The position numbers were made by a program, and so were the translations under genes. Shown here piece after piece: positions 36,471 through 45,241 of a stretch of DNA of 64,000 bases (positions are counted from its first letter, which is position 1; every line of letters begins with the position of its first letter). The notes under the pieces are model-generated. The model made no database searches, was not told the DNA's origin, and worked only from the letters and a program-made list of their open reading frames with translations. The stretch covers positions 1 to 64,000 of IMG/VR virus record IMGVR_UViG_3300042389_000724. One strand, 5' to 3'. Origin of the DNA: a virus.

Positions 36471-36497
36471 GGCGCACTTCGGTGCGCCTCTTTCTTT
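36471..36497 (+). terminator. Rho-independent terminator of gp32
   Basis: GGCGCAC-TTCG-GTGCGCC followed by TCTTTCTTTTT. Confidence 0.92.
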
Positions 36498-38705
36498 TTA
36501 GAAAGAGTGTGATGCTCTTTGCATCGTTAGTATTGTTGGTTCACTGTTTCGTAGTCTCAAATCGTCATTGAAGTTGTTGGTGGTGTTGTTGATCTTGGTT
36601 TGCACAACGGAGTTGACAGATGGAGCAGCAGGCTTCGCTGTCCCCACTGCTGCTGCTTTTTCTGCATCAAGAGCATTCATCTCATTATTGTACTGCTGAA
36701 CCATCTTGCCTAGCGAAGTGTTTGGCGAGGCGGGAGCAGATATTTTCCCTTCAACCACAGAGGATTGATTTTGTCCCTGCTCTCCTTGTGATGTTGATAC
36801 TGTTGAAGCACTTGCAATTCCTGCTGCTGCTCCTTCTGCCGCTTTTTCATTCTTCTGTTGCTCGGCTCCCCCAACATCAATGAGCGATCCGATTCCTGGA
36901 ATAGATGAAACCATGTCATAGATTTTTCTTCCACCGACCGCTTCACCCAAATACTCTGCAATATTAGATCCTACCCATTCTCCACCCAGTGTTCCTACAA
37001 GCGTTCCTATTCCTGGAATTGGAATCATTGAGCCTAGGATACCGCCACCAACAGATCCGAGAACACTTCCCAAAACTTTAACCAGTCCTACGCCTAGTTT
37101 TTCTTTCTTTTCGTCTGGTGACATTTCGGCATCATTTTTAATGCTTGCCAAATCTATTGCGCCCATGCCAGCAGTTATCAATGCCCCTAGACCTGGTATG
37201 GATACGATAGCCTTCAGAATTTTTCCTGAACTAGACTTTACTGCACTGCCTATAGCCTTTGCTGGACTCAGATTGCTTACTGCTCCAGAAACAGAACCCC
37301 ATGCACGCGACAGCCATCCCCCCGCTTTGCCAGCGGTTGATGCTATTGAAGTTCCCATTCCTTTTGTTGCGGAAGCCACAGATGAACCAACAGTTTTTGC
37401 AGCACCAACAACTTTTCCTCCAGCCTTTCCTATCATGCCACCGATAGACTTGGCATCTCGTACAAGAGGTGTATCTTTGATCAATCCGAATGCCTTGCTT
37501 CCGAGACTTCCTATTGCTCCAAGAGCCTTGCCGCCTAGTTTTTTAGCACCAGATAGAATACCGCGACCCGTTCCCGCTAATCCTGTTTCAGTTAGCATGG
37601 ACATTAGGTTTCCTAGAATACCGCTTTCGCCGTCTTGTTTTCCGAATCCTAGTAGTTTTGCCAAACCAGAAAGAAGACCACCGCTTTTTTGTGGTTTTTC
37701 TGATGCTGGTGTTGGTTTTATTCCAAGAGACTCTAGTTCTGCTTCTCTATCAGACAGTTCTTTTGTCTGTGGTTTGAATTGCTCTACTAGAAGTTTTCTT
37801 ATCTCTGATATTTCTTTGTAGATTGAACCTAGAGTTGTGTCTTCTCTTCCAGAAATTAGACCTGGTATATCTGATGCCCGAGTGCCACCCGACATCTGAC
37901 GGGGAATTCGACCACCAGCATAGATGTCGATGTCTGCGTTTCTCTTTCCTCTTCGTGCAATTGATCTCTGAAGACCCCCAGAATATCTTTCTAGTTCTTC
38001 CTGTGTTTCTCTTCTTTGCTTTAGGAACTCACCTAGAATTCCTCCAACAACTGGTATCTTTGAAGCCAGTCTTTCGGGAAGAGTCTTTCGGAAAGATTGT
38101 GCTTTTTCCTTGATGAACTCTTGGAAAGATGTTCTTTTCTTCAATTGCTCTTCTACGGGCGCAACAATCTCATCTAGTTTCGCTGCGATGTCAGATTGTT
38201 CACCCTGAGTCTTCTTTGCCAACTCTCGGATGAATTTGATTTTAGCGTAGATTCGTTTTGCTTCATCGTATGATGCGCCGATAGATTGCTCGGATAACTG
38301 CGTGGCTTCATCCATCAATTCTCTTGCAGCCGCAGCAGCAGGATCTTGTCCCAAGAATCGACTTCTGTTTTGGGATATGTAATCTTCTACGGTGGAGCGA
38401 ACACCTTTCTGCCCTTCCATCCCGACAACATATTTGTCTAGTTCAGATGTTTCAAACCCCATCTCTTTTCTTCGTATCCCTATGGATTCCAGCAGACCAA
38501 TTTCTTTTGGCTGATCTGTAGTCTGTTGGGTGTTCTCTGCTGATACTACTGTGGGTGCTGCTGTGGCTGAAGCAGGACTCATTACGGATTCAAGAGTAGC
38601 AGTGGACGCTGATTTTTCGATGGGCATAAACCGACCCATAGCGTCTCTCTTTCGAGTCGCTGCTAGTTTCTGCCGTGTTGAAAGTTTAGACCGTCTTCTA
38701 GCCAT
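36498..38705 (-). CDS. Putative tail tape-measure protein (gp29-like), 735 aa
   Basis: The N-terminus is basic (residues 1-28) and residues about 90-330 are helical and charged. Residues about 350-620 carry Gly/Ala-rich hydrophobic helices (KSIGGMIGKAGGKVVGAAKT; VKVLGSVLGSVGGGILGSMI), as in tape-measure proteins that enter the host membrane. The C-terminus (INNTTNNFNDDLRLRNSEPT) ends in a short conserved-looking tail. It follows directly after gp26/gp51, the position of tape-measure genes behind frameshifted chaperone genes in other phages. In T4 the tail-length protein is gp29, in the hub. AAGGAG lies before the ATG. Assigned mainly by architecture and position. Confidence 0.7.
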   Translation of the reverse strand: MARRRSKLSTRQKLAATRKRDAMGRFMPIEKSASTATLESVMSPASATAAPTVVSAENTQQTTDQPKEIGLLESIGIRRKEMGFETSELDKYVVGMEGQKGVRSTVEDYISQNRSRFLGQDPAAAAARELMDEATQLSEQSIGASYDEAKRIYAKIKFIRELAKKTQGEQSDIAAKLDEIVAPVEEQLKKRTSFQEFIKEKAQSFRKTLPERLASKIPVVGGILGEFLKQRRETQEELERYSGGLQRSIARRGKRNADIDIYAGGRIPRQMSGGTRASDIPGLISGREDTTLGSIYKEISEIRKLLVEQFKPQTKELSDREAELESLGIKPTPASEKPQKSGGLLSGLAKLLGFGKQDGESGILGNLMSMLTETGLAGTGRGILSGAKKLGGKALGAIGSLGSKAFGLIKDTPLVRDAKSIGGMIGKAGGKVVGAAKTVGSSVASATKGMGTSIASTAGKAGGWLSRAWGSVSGAVSNLSPAKAIGSAVKSSSGKILKAIVSIPGLGALITAGMGAIDLASIKNDAEMSPDEKKEKLGVGLVKVLGSVLGSVGGGILGSMIPIPGIGTLVGTLGGEWVGSNIAEYLGEAVGGRKIYDMVSSIPGIGSLIDVGGAEQQKNEKAAEGAAAGIASASTVSTSQGEQGQNQSSVVEGKISAPASPNTSLGKMVQQYNNEMNALDAEKAAAVGTAKPAAPSVNSVVQTKINNTTNNFNDDLRLRNSEPTILTMQRASHSF

Positions 38706-38734
38706 GTTACTCCTTTGGGATCATGGTGAATTGG

Positions 38735-38923
38735 TCACAATTGCTTTTGATTGCTAACCTTGTCTTTTTCTTTTTTCAGGTGAGCAATTAGCATTTGTAT
38801 GTATACCTCTCTCTCCCAAGGTATCATGCTTTCTAATTCTGCAAGAGAATAGCCGTGGTGCTGTAGAAGGCTGAAATTCAACTGGAAGAATGCCCCCAAG
38901 TCAGTATGACAGAGGGCTATTGA
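38735..38923 (-). CDS. 51: gp51-like frame, expressed as a -1 frameshift extension of gp26
   Basis: 62 codons in the -1 frame after the T7 run at the end of gp26. FFQLNFSLLQHHGYSLAELE and SMIPWEREVYIQMLIAHLKK match the gp51 (baseplate hub assembly) family of cyanophages. There is no ATG or GTG before the conserved part and no ribosome site at the only TTG, so -1 slippage on T-TTT-TTT is the most likely way to express it, giving a gp26-gp51 fusion of about 297 aa. The end is basic (KKEKDKVSNQKQL). The tape-measure-like gene begins 29 bases later. Confidence 0.75.
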   Translation of the reverse strand, partial: SIALCHTDLGAFFQLNFSLLQHHGYSLAELESMIPWEREVYIQMLIAHLKKEKDKVSNQKQL

Positions 38924-39627
38924 AAAAAATCAGATACGCTCTTGAGTTCTACCTTTACCGCACTTCCACAAGATGGGCAATTGTAGTTGAATGAATACTT
39001 CAACTCGGGTGATGTCTGAATGAAGTCTATGAGTTTTGCAAACTGATCTGGCATCATGTTATCCACGAAGTCAGATATTTCTTTTGGAGATATGTCTGAT
39101 GCTTGATGGAGTTGATCGTTCAGCACTACCGCTTCTATGCACTTCTTTGAAAGTTCAAAAGCCATCTCTACTTCGTCTTTTGTGTAGTCAAAGTCATGGA
39201 TGGATGGATACCGCATGATGAGAGATAGATTGTCGTTTATGATAACCGATGTGTCTTCCGCCTGTTCTTGTTTTTTGCCGATGGTTATTTCATCTAGTTT
39301 GATCTTGATGTTCGTTGATTTTTGGCAATTAGTGCAGGTCACTTGGGGTTTGACTTCCTCACCCACAGACTTGGATCGTATCTGTAGGAATGCATACTCT
39401 GTGTCAGCAGCACACAACTTTCGTGTATCCAACACACCGTTTGTGCATACAGAAATGACATTTCGCATAGCGTCATTGATCTGATTTGGATTTTTTGATT
39501 GGAGGGCGATAAGAAGTATCTTTTCTTCCTTTACGACGAACGGACGAAACTTTACTGTTTGGTTTGAAACAGGAAGCGTCATTGTATATTGAGGAAGAGA
39601 AGCATTTTGTAAATTCAGTGTAGCCAT
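38917..39627 (-). CDS. 26: Baseplate hub subunit gp26
   Basis: 236 aa. TVKFRPFVVKEEKILLIALQ and LQIRSKSVGEEVKPQVTCTN are typical of the T4 gp26/T4_baseplate family. Cys pairs near 121/124 (CTNC) and 222/225 (CPSC) suggest zinc binding. In T4, gp26 is needed for hub assembly. The frame ends ...SDFFQ in a heptamer T-TTT-TTT that sets up -1 slippage into gp51. AAGGAT lies upstream of the ATG and a late-type box 26 bases upstream. Confidence 0.88.
   Translation of the reverse strand: MATLNLQNASLPQYTMTLPVSNQTVKFRPFVVKEEKILLIALQSKNPNQINDAMRNVISVCTNGVLDTRKLCAADTEYAFLQIRSKSVGEEVKPQVTCTNCQKSTNIKIKLDEITIGKKQEQAEDTSVIINDNLSLIMRYPSIHDFDYTKDEVEMAFELSKKCIEAVVLNDQLHQASDISPKEISDFVDNMMPDQFAKLIDFIQTSPELKYSFNYNCPSCGSAVKVELKSVSDFFQ
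38923..38929 (-). promoter_or_regulatory. Slippery heptamer for -1 frameshift
   Basis: On the minus strand GA-T-TTT-TTT-C: seven T in the X-XXY-YYZ frame, two codons before the gp26 stop. Slipping back one base opens the gp51 frame. Confidence 0.72.
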
Positions 39628-39652
39628 AGTGATCCTTTCAATGAAGATGAAC

Positions 39653-39660
39653 TATTTATC
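39653..39660 (-). promoter_or_regulatory. T4-type late promoter box (minus strand)
   Basis: GATAAATA at the stop of the tail-tube-like gene, 26 bases before the gp26 start. Confidence 0.6.
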
Positions 39661-40402
39661 GTCTTATTCTTGTGGGTGCGCCGCCATTCATCAAGGAAAA
39701 CGCTGTTTGTGGGTCGTATAGACCGTTCACGGTTCCGTCTGCACCTACTCGGTAGATTTTCCCGTCTGGTCCGTTTACGAACTTTTGAACCTGTGCTTGT
39801 GGAGCAGATTGTGCTGCGGATGGATTTGCGGCGGCAATAGACGAGTTGATGCCTGGTCCGATGTATTGTGGTGTGTATTTTCTGAACGATAGAGTAATGT
39901 CTTGGCGCATCACTTCGTTGTCTTTTTCATATCCTAATTGGATATCACCTAGTGCTTTGGGGTAGACTTCTTCCACTATGAATTTGTGTGTTGCAAAATC
40001 ATTCTTTGTGATAACGCTTATTTCCATGTTGCTGATGTAGTCTTCGTAGTACGCAAATTTGTAGTTTGATGTGCTAGAGACAAGACTCATCCATGTTTCA
40101 AAAAATGCTCGTTCTCGGAGATCAGCGGACAGAACCATCGACAAGTTTAGTTCTCCGCTATAGATTTGCTCGTATGGCATATTTCTAGCAGGACCATACA
40201 ACCTGTACGGTGTTGTAGAGAACGATCTGCCTGGTATGGTTGCAGAATCGCAGCGGATCATGATTTGTCGTAGATCTTGAGGATCTTTGGTGGGAAATGT
40301 TTTGGGGTAGTTCACAAGCACTTCGTACCTGTTGCTGTACGCTATGCCAGTCTGCGATATAGAGTTGATCAATTCGTTGATGTTTGACGGAAGAAAGGTC
40401 AT
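39656..40402 (-). CDS. Tail-tube-fold protein, probable tube initiator gp54
   Basis: 248 aa. The pattern NRYEVLVNYP, IRCDSATIPGRSFSTTPYRL, then YGPARNMPYEQIYSGELNLS and ADLRERAFFETWMSLV is that of the gp19/gp48/gp54 tail-tube fold. Since gp48 is encoded at 41459, this is most likely gp54, which with gp48 starts tube growth on the baseplate; a second tube protein is the alternative. The end is Ala/Gln-rich and basic. GAGGAT lies before the ATG; the gene follows the 194-aa gene after two bases. Confidence 0.72.
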   Translation of the reverse strand: MTFLPSNINELINSISQTGIAYSNRYEVLVNYPKTFPTKDPQDLRQIMIRCDSATIPGRSFSTTPYRLYGPARNMPYEQIYSGELNLSMVLSADLRERAFFETWMSLVSSTSNYKFAYYEDYISNMEISVITKNDFATHKFIVEEVYPKALGDIQLGYEKDNEVMRQDITLSFRKYTPQYIGPGINSSIAAANPSAAQSAPQAQVQKFVNGPDGKIYRVGADGTVNGLYDPQTAFSLMNGGAPTRIRR

Positions 40403-40404
40403 GG

Positions 40405-40989
40405 TTATCCTCGGAATGATTTGTGTAGTGTATCTCTGTACACTGTTGTGGCTCTTGCTTTAACGAATCTTGATGTCTCCGACTTTACCATGTCTTCCCA
40501 TATCTGAAACGGAATCACAACAGGTCGCCGTTTCATTCCACCCCAAGTGTATCTTCGGTAGCAAGGTTTGAAAAATCTGTATCGTCTGCTGGCATCTAGG
40601 CGATCATAATCAACCATCAATCTAGTTCTCCACTCATCTGACGCTTTTATTGTGGGTAGATTACGCATGATTGAATCGAACAGAAAGGTTCTGTGTTGGG
40701 GCATCAAAAAATGTAGATTGATACCTTCGAATCCTCCCCTATAAACATCGGTGATCAGTACTAGTGGAAAACTGTCATAGTATGTATTTCTCAAAATGAA
40801 AGATTGGCTTTCTGGTTTGTATTTGAAGAAAACCATCTGACCCTGAAATAGGCGGTTTGGTATGGACAGGGTTCCGTTTTTTTGCAGGGATTGAATAAGA
40901 CCGATGTAGGTTTGATCCGTTGCACCCAAAGCCGTTGTGGTTTCGGCTATTACGGACTGTATTTCTTTCTGTAGATCGGGCGTGTTCAT
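40405..40989 (-). CDS. Conserved T4-like virion-associated protein, 194 aa
   Basis: LFQGQMVFFKYKPESQSFIL, VYRGGFEGINLHFLMPQHRT and RFFKPCYRRYTWGGMKRRPV form a pattern shared with conserved proteins of T4-like marine phages; I do not know its assigned function. ATG 40989 overlaps the gp4 stop (ATGA), so I prefer it to the longer start inside gp4. Being coupled to gp4 (head completion) and followed by the tail-tube gene, it probably acts at head-tail joining or DNA packaging completion. Confidence 0.68.
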   Translation of the reverse strand: MNTPDLQKEIQSVIAETTTALGATDQTYIGLIQSLQKNGTLSIPNRLFQGQMVFFKYKPESQSFILRNTYYDSFPLVLITDVYRGGFEGINLHFLMPQHRTFLFDSIMRNLPTIKASDEWRTRLMVDYDRLDASRRYRFFKPCYRRYTWGGMKRRPVVIPFQIWEDMVKSETSRFVKARATTVYRDTLHKSFRG

Positions 40990-41423
40990 GGTTTTTTGAA
41001 CAGGTCTTGTTCGGTAAGTATCTTGAATTCCCACCCCTTTGCTTCGGACACCCTCTTCGCTGCTTCCCACTTTGCACTATTTACGAGCCAGGTCTTTACT
41101 TCGGAGATGTATGTTCTTGTTACTTTGGTTTTCTTCTCTGGTTGTTTGCACTGCTTCATTGGCTTGATTTCTACCAACCAAGTCTTTATACCTTCTGGTG
41201 TTTTGACCTCAACTAAAAAATCTACAAAGTATCTGTGTTGTTTCTTGTCCACGGGGCTTACATATGGAATGACTACCTCTTCCGATGCCCAGCGAATAAC
41301 ATTGGAGTTCTGATCACAGAACTTCATGAATTTTCTTTCCCACATACTTCTGTACATGATCTTGGTGGGATCGCCCATGTATTTGGACGAATTATGAGGT
41401 TTAAAAAAGCCCTTGTATGCCAT
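40986..41423 (-). CDS. 4: Head completion protein gp4
   Basis: 145 aa from ATG 41423 (MAYKGFFKPHNSSKYMGDPT). IMYRSMWERKFMKFCDQNSN and RYFVDFLVEVKTPEGIKTWL match T4 gp4 (gp50) of the head-completion family, which has a nuclease-like fold (E-x-K near the end of the second segment: VEIKPM). gp4 is needed to finish filled heads before tail joining. Codons upstream of this ATG lie in a promoter for the other strand and are rejected. It ends by overlapping the next gene. Confidence 0.9.
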   Translation of the reverse strand: MAYKGFFKPHNSSKYMGDPTKIMYRSMWERKFMKFCDQNSNVIRWASEEVVIPYVSPVDKKQHRYFVDFLVEVKTPEGIKTWLVEIKPMKQCKQPEKKTKVTRTYISEVKTWLVNSAKWEAAKRVSEAKGWEFKILTEQDLFKKP

Positions 41424-41424
41424 A

Positions 41425-41432
41425 CATAAATA
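41425..41432 (+). promoter_or_regulatory. T4-type late promoter of the baseplate operon
   Basis: CATAAATA within the palindrome TACAT-AAAT-ATGTA (41423-41436); the gp48 ATG is 26 bases downstream. Confidence 0.72.
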
Positions 41433-41458
41433 TGTAGCCGCACCAACATAGGATTTCA

Positions 41459-42985
41459 ATGCCAACACCCTCAAATCCATTTCCATCGACACCACCTAGC
41501 GGAATAGTAACCTCTAGCGGTCGTCAGTTTGCTGCTAGCAATAAAACTACCCGCGTTTCGAAGGAATTGTTCAATCAACAGCAGCAAGACAATGTTCTTC
41601 GTTCTTTAGAAGGAACGCCAAAACTAGAGAGGGGATCCAGGAGTAGACCTAGTGTTTTGAAATATCCTGTAGACATAGGCACAGGAGAGGTTCCCCATGT
41701 CATGCAGTTTAAAGTTTTCTGGCGGTGGGAGAACAAAGACCTGAAGGAGCAGATGGCTGGTGGCTTGAACGCAGCAAAACTGGAATCCGAAAAGAAGATT
41801 GGTGAATTGTCTACTCTCGCGGGTCTTATACAGAATGGAAACCTGACCAAAGAGATGCTTGAGCAGAGTGGTCTTCCCCGAGAGAATATTGCCGCTCTTA
41901 AAGAACTGGCAAACAGCACCGAGTTACTGAAAATCGTAGACCCGTCAATCAAGGATAATTTGGCTACTCTGCTCCAAACCAATCCAGGAAAAGCCAAAGA
42001 TATAATGGAGCAAACGATTAGTTCATATCAGACTCGGCTTTCCAGTATTGAGTCTGAACTTAATGGTTCTTTTGGTAAAGTTGGGCTGGATGAACAAGAG
42101 CGGCTGATTGTTCAGAATAGATTGGGAGAAGACATATCTGGAACAAGTGTCGGTCAGTCCGCTATAACTGGTGCTGGATCTGGTGCGATTGCGGGTGGTT
42201 TGATTGGGTTGCTGCTTGGCGGCGGAAAAGGTGCAGCAATAGGTGCAGCAGGAGGCGCAGCAGCGGGAGCAGTAGTTGCTCCTCTGGCGGTTGCGGGAGC
42301 AAAGGCATATCAGAATCAAGCGGTCTATGATCAAATGGTTTCTCTGTACTTGCCTTTCTGTACCAAGATAAACAACGAAGACACATTTCAGTATGAAGAC
42401 TCAAGTCAGTCTGCTGCTGGTGCTGCTTTTGATTTTTTGGGAAGACCGATTGAAACTGCTGCTCAGGGTCTTGAAGTCGGAGTGGAAAAGGCAGCAGGAG
42501 CAGTTGGTGCAGCAGGAGCAGGCGCACTTGCTCGTGGAAAAGTTGTGAACCCTAGATTGGAGAAGTTGTTTCGTCAGAAAGACTTTAGAAACTTCTCGTT
42601 CAGTTGGGATTTCTATCCAAAGACAAAGGAAGAAACCGAAGCAATACGAAACATCATAGAGACATTCAGGTATCACGCTCATCCTGCATCTGATGATACC
42701 AACGCAGGAGAGGGTGAATCAAAGGTAGAAGTGGTTCTTCGTGTTCCAGCAGAATTTGAGATTCGATTCTTGTCAAGCAATCCCAATCCAAATGTTGCTG
42801 GATTTGTTGAGAACGAGTACATACCCAAGATTGGTAGATGTGCTCTTAATTCTATTTCCGTGGACTACACATCAAACTCTATTTTTAGTTCTTTCGTTGA
42901 CAATTCACCCACAGCAATCACACTAACACTACAGTTCAGCGAGATGGGTGTGCTGACCAGAGAAGTAGTAGACAAGGGCTTCTGA
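41459..42985 (+). CDS. 48: Baseplate tail-tube cap gp48
   Basis: 508 aa (T4: 364). NPRLEKLFRQKDFRNFSFSW, DFYPKTKEETEAIRNIIETF and the end LTLQFSEMGVLTREVV match the gp48 family. Residues about 85-250 are helical and charged, and about 235-285 are an Ala/Gly-rich hydrophobic segment (GAGSGAIAGGLIGLLLGGGK) not found in T4, which explains the extra length and could span a membrane. gp48 caps the baseplate hub and starts the tail tube. First gene of the baseplate operon; ends TGATG with gp53. Confidence 0.85.
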   Translation: MPTPSNPFPSTPPSGIVTSSGRQFAASNKTTRVSKELFNQQQQDNVLRSLEGTPKLERGSRSRPSVLKYPVDIGTGEVPHVMQFKVFWRWENKDLKEQMAGGLNAAKLESEKKIGELSTLAGLIQNGNLTKEMLEQSGLPRENIAALKELANSTELLKIVDPSIKDNLATLLQTNPGKAKDIMEQTISSYQTRLSSIESELNGSFGKVGLDEQERLIVQNRLGEDISGTSVGQSAITGAGSGAIAGGLIGLLLGGGKGAAIGAAGGAAAGAVVAPLAVAGAKAYQNQAVYDQMVSLYLPFCTKINNEDTFQYEDSSQSAAGAAFDFLGRPIETAAQGLEVGVEKAAGAVGAAGAGALARGKVVNPRLEKLFRQKDFRNFSFSWDFYPKTKEETEAIRNIIETFRYHAHPASDDTNAGEGESKVEVVLRVPAEFEIRFLSSNPNPNVAGFVENEYIPKIGRCALNSISVDYTSNSIFSSFVDNSPTAITLTLQFSEMGVLTREVVDKGF

Positions 42986-43908
42986 TGTACTTCTCCAAAT
43001 TTCCATTAGTAAAGTATCCGATCAAAGACGGAAACGAATTCAGGTATGTGTTTGTACGCAATCTTTTGCGTCGAGTTGCTTTGAGTGATGAGTTAAAGAA
43101 TGGCACGGACAGCGTTTTCTTGGAATATGACATCAAAGACGGAGAACGACCAGAACATATTGCCGAGCGTGTGTATGGAGATGCAACATACCATTGGTTG
43201 GTTCTGCTGACTAATGATGTGTTTGATGCTTTTCACGATTGGTATAAATCTGGTTCTGCTTTGGAAGACTATGTTCAGAAAAAACACGCAGGCACATCAG
43301 TCTACTTTACTACTGCATTGAATTCATTCTATTATGATTCACGAATTGTGAGTGGTGTGTGTTTCGGTCAAGGCGGATATACGACTGATGTTTTGGATTA
43401 TCATCCTACTCTATGCAAACTAGTTCTTCGGGGCGGACAATTTGCGGCGGGATCTGGTGTTCTGGGTTTCACTACAGGAGCAACCCTATCAGTGAAAATT
43501 CATAGGTCGGAACCTTCATATCTTGCAGTGCATCACTTTGAGATAAATCGACCAGCAAACGATGAAACGGCTAACGACAAGTACACGGTAGACCCTCTTT
43601 CACAGCAGAGTTCTAGTTTTTCGGTTTTGGGAAGCGTTGTGGGCGTAACACAAGACGAGTATCCGACTCCCGCACAGGGATTGAACTATAGTGGCTCTGG
43701 AGTGGTTGATTTCTACGAGACATATATTGGACAATACATGGGTGTCGGTTCAAATCCTGCCATTACAGGACAACCAGTAAATCTATACAATATCTCAAAT
43801 TACATACACGAAAACAGAATCAATGATGAAAAACGAACCATCAAGATTTTGCATCCACGATTCAAGCGAGCGGCTGCTCAAGAACTAGAATCCTTGTTGA
43901 GGGTATAA
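42985..43908 (+). CDS. 53: Baseplate wedge subunit gp53
   Basis: 307 aa (T4: 196). FSKFPLVKYPIKDG, FVRNLLRRVALSDELKN and GERPEHIAERVYGDATYHWL are conserved in gp53; the region near residues 45-100 is LysM-like. gp53 links neighbouring wedges around the hub. The extra C-terminal 100 residues are lineage-specific. Translation is coupled to gp48 (TGATG). Confidence 0.88.
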   Translation: MYFSKFPLVKYPIKDGNEFRYVFVRNLLRRVALSDELKNGTDSVFLEYDIKDGERPEHIAERVYGDATYHWLVLLTNDVFDAFHDWYKSGSALEDYVQKKHAGTSVYFTTALNSFYYDSRIVSGVCFGQGGYTTDVLDYHPTLCKLVLRGGQFAAGSGVLGFTTGATLSVKIHRSEPSYLAVHHFEINRPANDETANDKYTVDPLSQQSSSFSVLGSVVGVTQDEYPTPAQGLNYSGSGVVDFYETYIGQYMGVGSNPAITGQPVNLYNISNYIHENRINDEKRTIKILHPRFKRAAAQELESLLRV

Positions 43909-43909
43909 C

Positions 43910-45241
43910 ATGGCAGATGGACAAGGACATGGTGGATCAGCACTCAAGGCTGGTGATTACAAACTAGAAAAGTTTGCAATGTATTCGTTGATAAACGGAA
44001 GCACTATAGATTTGTCTAATATGTTCCGATACATTGAAGTATACGAAGACATATTCTCTCCATACATTACAGCAAAGTTGTATATCGAAGACGCTTCAAA
44101 TTTTCCTGAGAGATTCCCAATTGTCGGACAAGAGAAGATTGAGTTGTCTTTCAAATCAGATATAAACAGTCTTCCTCTTGTTGAGTTGGTTTTTCGTGTC
44201 TATAAGTTGGACGGACAGCAGATCAGCGAGACGGGGAAAACACAAACCTATGTTCTTCATCTCATGAGTGAAGCAGGCTATTTCAATTTTTCCGAATACT
44301 GTGGGTATGCATTGAACGGTAGTGTGACAGAGATGGTAAAAACCATCTTACATAAGCATTTTCCGTCTTCTGTGTGGAAAGATAAGGTTGAGGTCGAAGA
44401 CAGTTCAGACAACTATTCATTTGTCTTACCTAGATCGTTTACTCCGCTGAAAGCGATATCTTGGCTGACTTCAAAGGCTTATTCTAAAACAGGTGTTGAC
44501 TATAGCCCGTATCTTTTCTATGAAACTCTTGATGGTCACAAATTCAAGAGTATTTCCAAGATCATAGAAGACGGATCTCGTACTCCCATCAAGTATGTTT
44601 ACACGCAGGCTAACATACCACTATTGGAAGGAGAGAAGGAGAATCTTGGGTTCAACAGCGTTCTTCCGAGCAGGTATCACAAGATTCAGAAGATTGAAGA
44701 GATGAGTCGTTTTGATGCTGCTTCGAACATAATGAATGGGGTGGTGTCGTCCAATCTAGTGGTACATGATTTGATGCGTAAAGAGTTTAGAAAGTCTGAA
44801 TTGTTCGAGAGAGATGTGTTTGACACCATGAAGAAACTGGGAAGCGAAACACATTTTAGAGATTCCGACCCCGAATCATCTCGTGTCATGGAAAAGGGTG
44901 CTGCTTATTACTATCTGCCAACAACACCTTACACTGTGCATAGCAAATACAACCCGATAGTGGACAATACACAGATCGAGTCTCTTTTCCTCAAGAGAAA
45001 CTATCACATGAATTCTTTTCTCACACAGAGAATCATGATTCAAGTATTTGGAGACAGTCGTCGTAGAGTTGGAGACATCGTTTCTATATCTGTTCCAAAG
45101 CCTCAGTCTGATGTCATGTATCAGTACGACAGAGATGACAAAAATATCAGCGGAGAATACATGATCACTAGCATCAAGCATAGCATATCTGGTTCTTATA
45201 GTTGCAAGTACGAACTCTCACGAAACTGTATGGGGGTATGA
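43910..45241 (+). CDS. 27: Baseplate hub protein gp27-like
   Basis: 443 aa (T4: 391). NMFRYIEVYEDIFSPYITAK, LYIEDASNFPERFPIVGQEK and LHLMSEAGYFNFSEYCGYAL match the gp27-type hub family; residues about 300-440 (HMNSFLTQRIMIQVFGDSRR) form the second ring domain. Three copies would make the hub that carries the gp5-like spike. GAGGG lies before the ATG and the stop overlaps the spike gene. Confidence 0.82.
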   Translation: MADGQGHGGSALKAGDYKLEKFAMYSLINGSTIDLSNMFRYIEVYEDIFSPYITAKLYIEDASNFPERFPIVGQEKIELSFKSDINSLPLVELVFRVYKLDGQQISETGKTQTYVLHLMSEAGYFNFSEYCGYALNGSVTEMVKTILHKHFPSSVWKDKVEVEDSSDNYSFVLPRSFTPLKAISWLTSKAYSKTGVDYSPYLFYETLDGHKFKSISKIIEDGSRTPIKYVYTQANIPLLEGEKENLGFNSVLPSRYHKIQKIEEMSRFDAASNIMNGVVSSNLVVHDLMRKEFRKSELFERDVFDTMKKLGSETHFRDSDPESSRVMEKGAAYYYLPTTPYTVHSKYNPIVDNTQIESLFLKRNYHMNSFLTQRIMIQVFGDSRRRVGDIVSISVPKPQSDVMYQYDRDDKNISGEYMITSIKHSISGSYSCKYELSRNCMGV

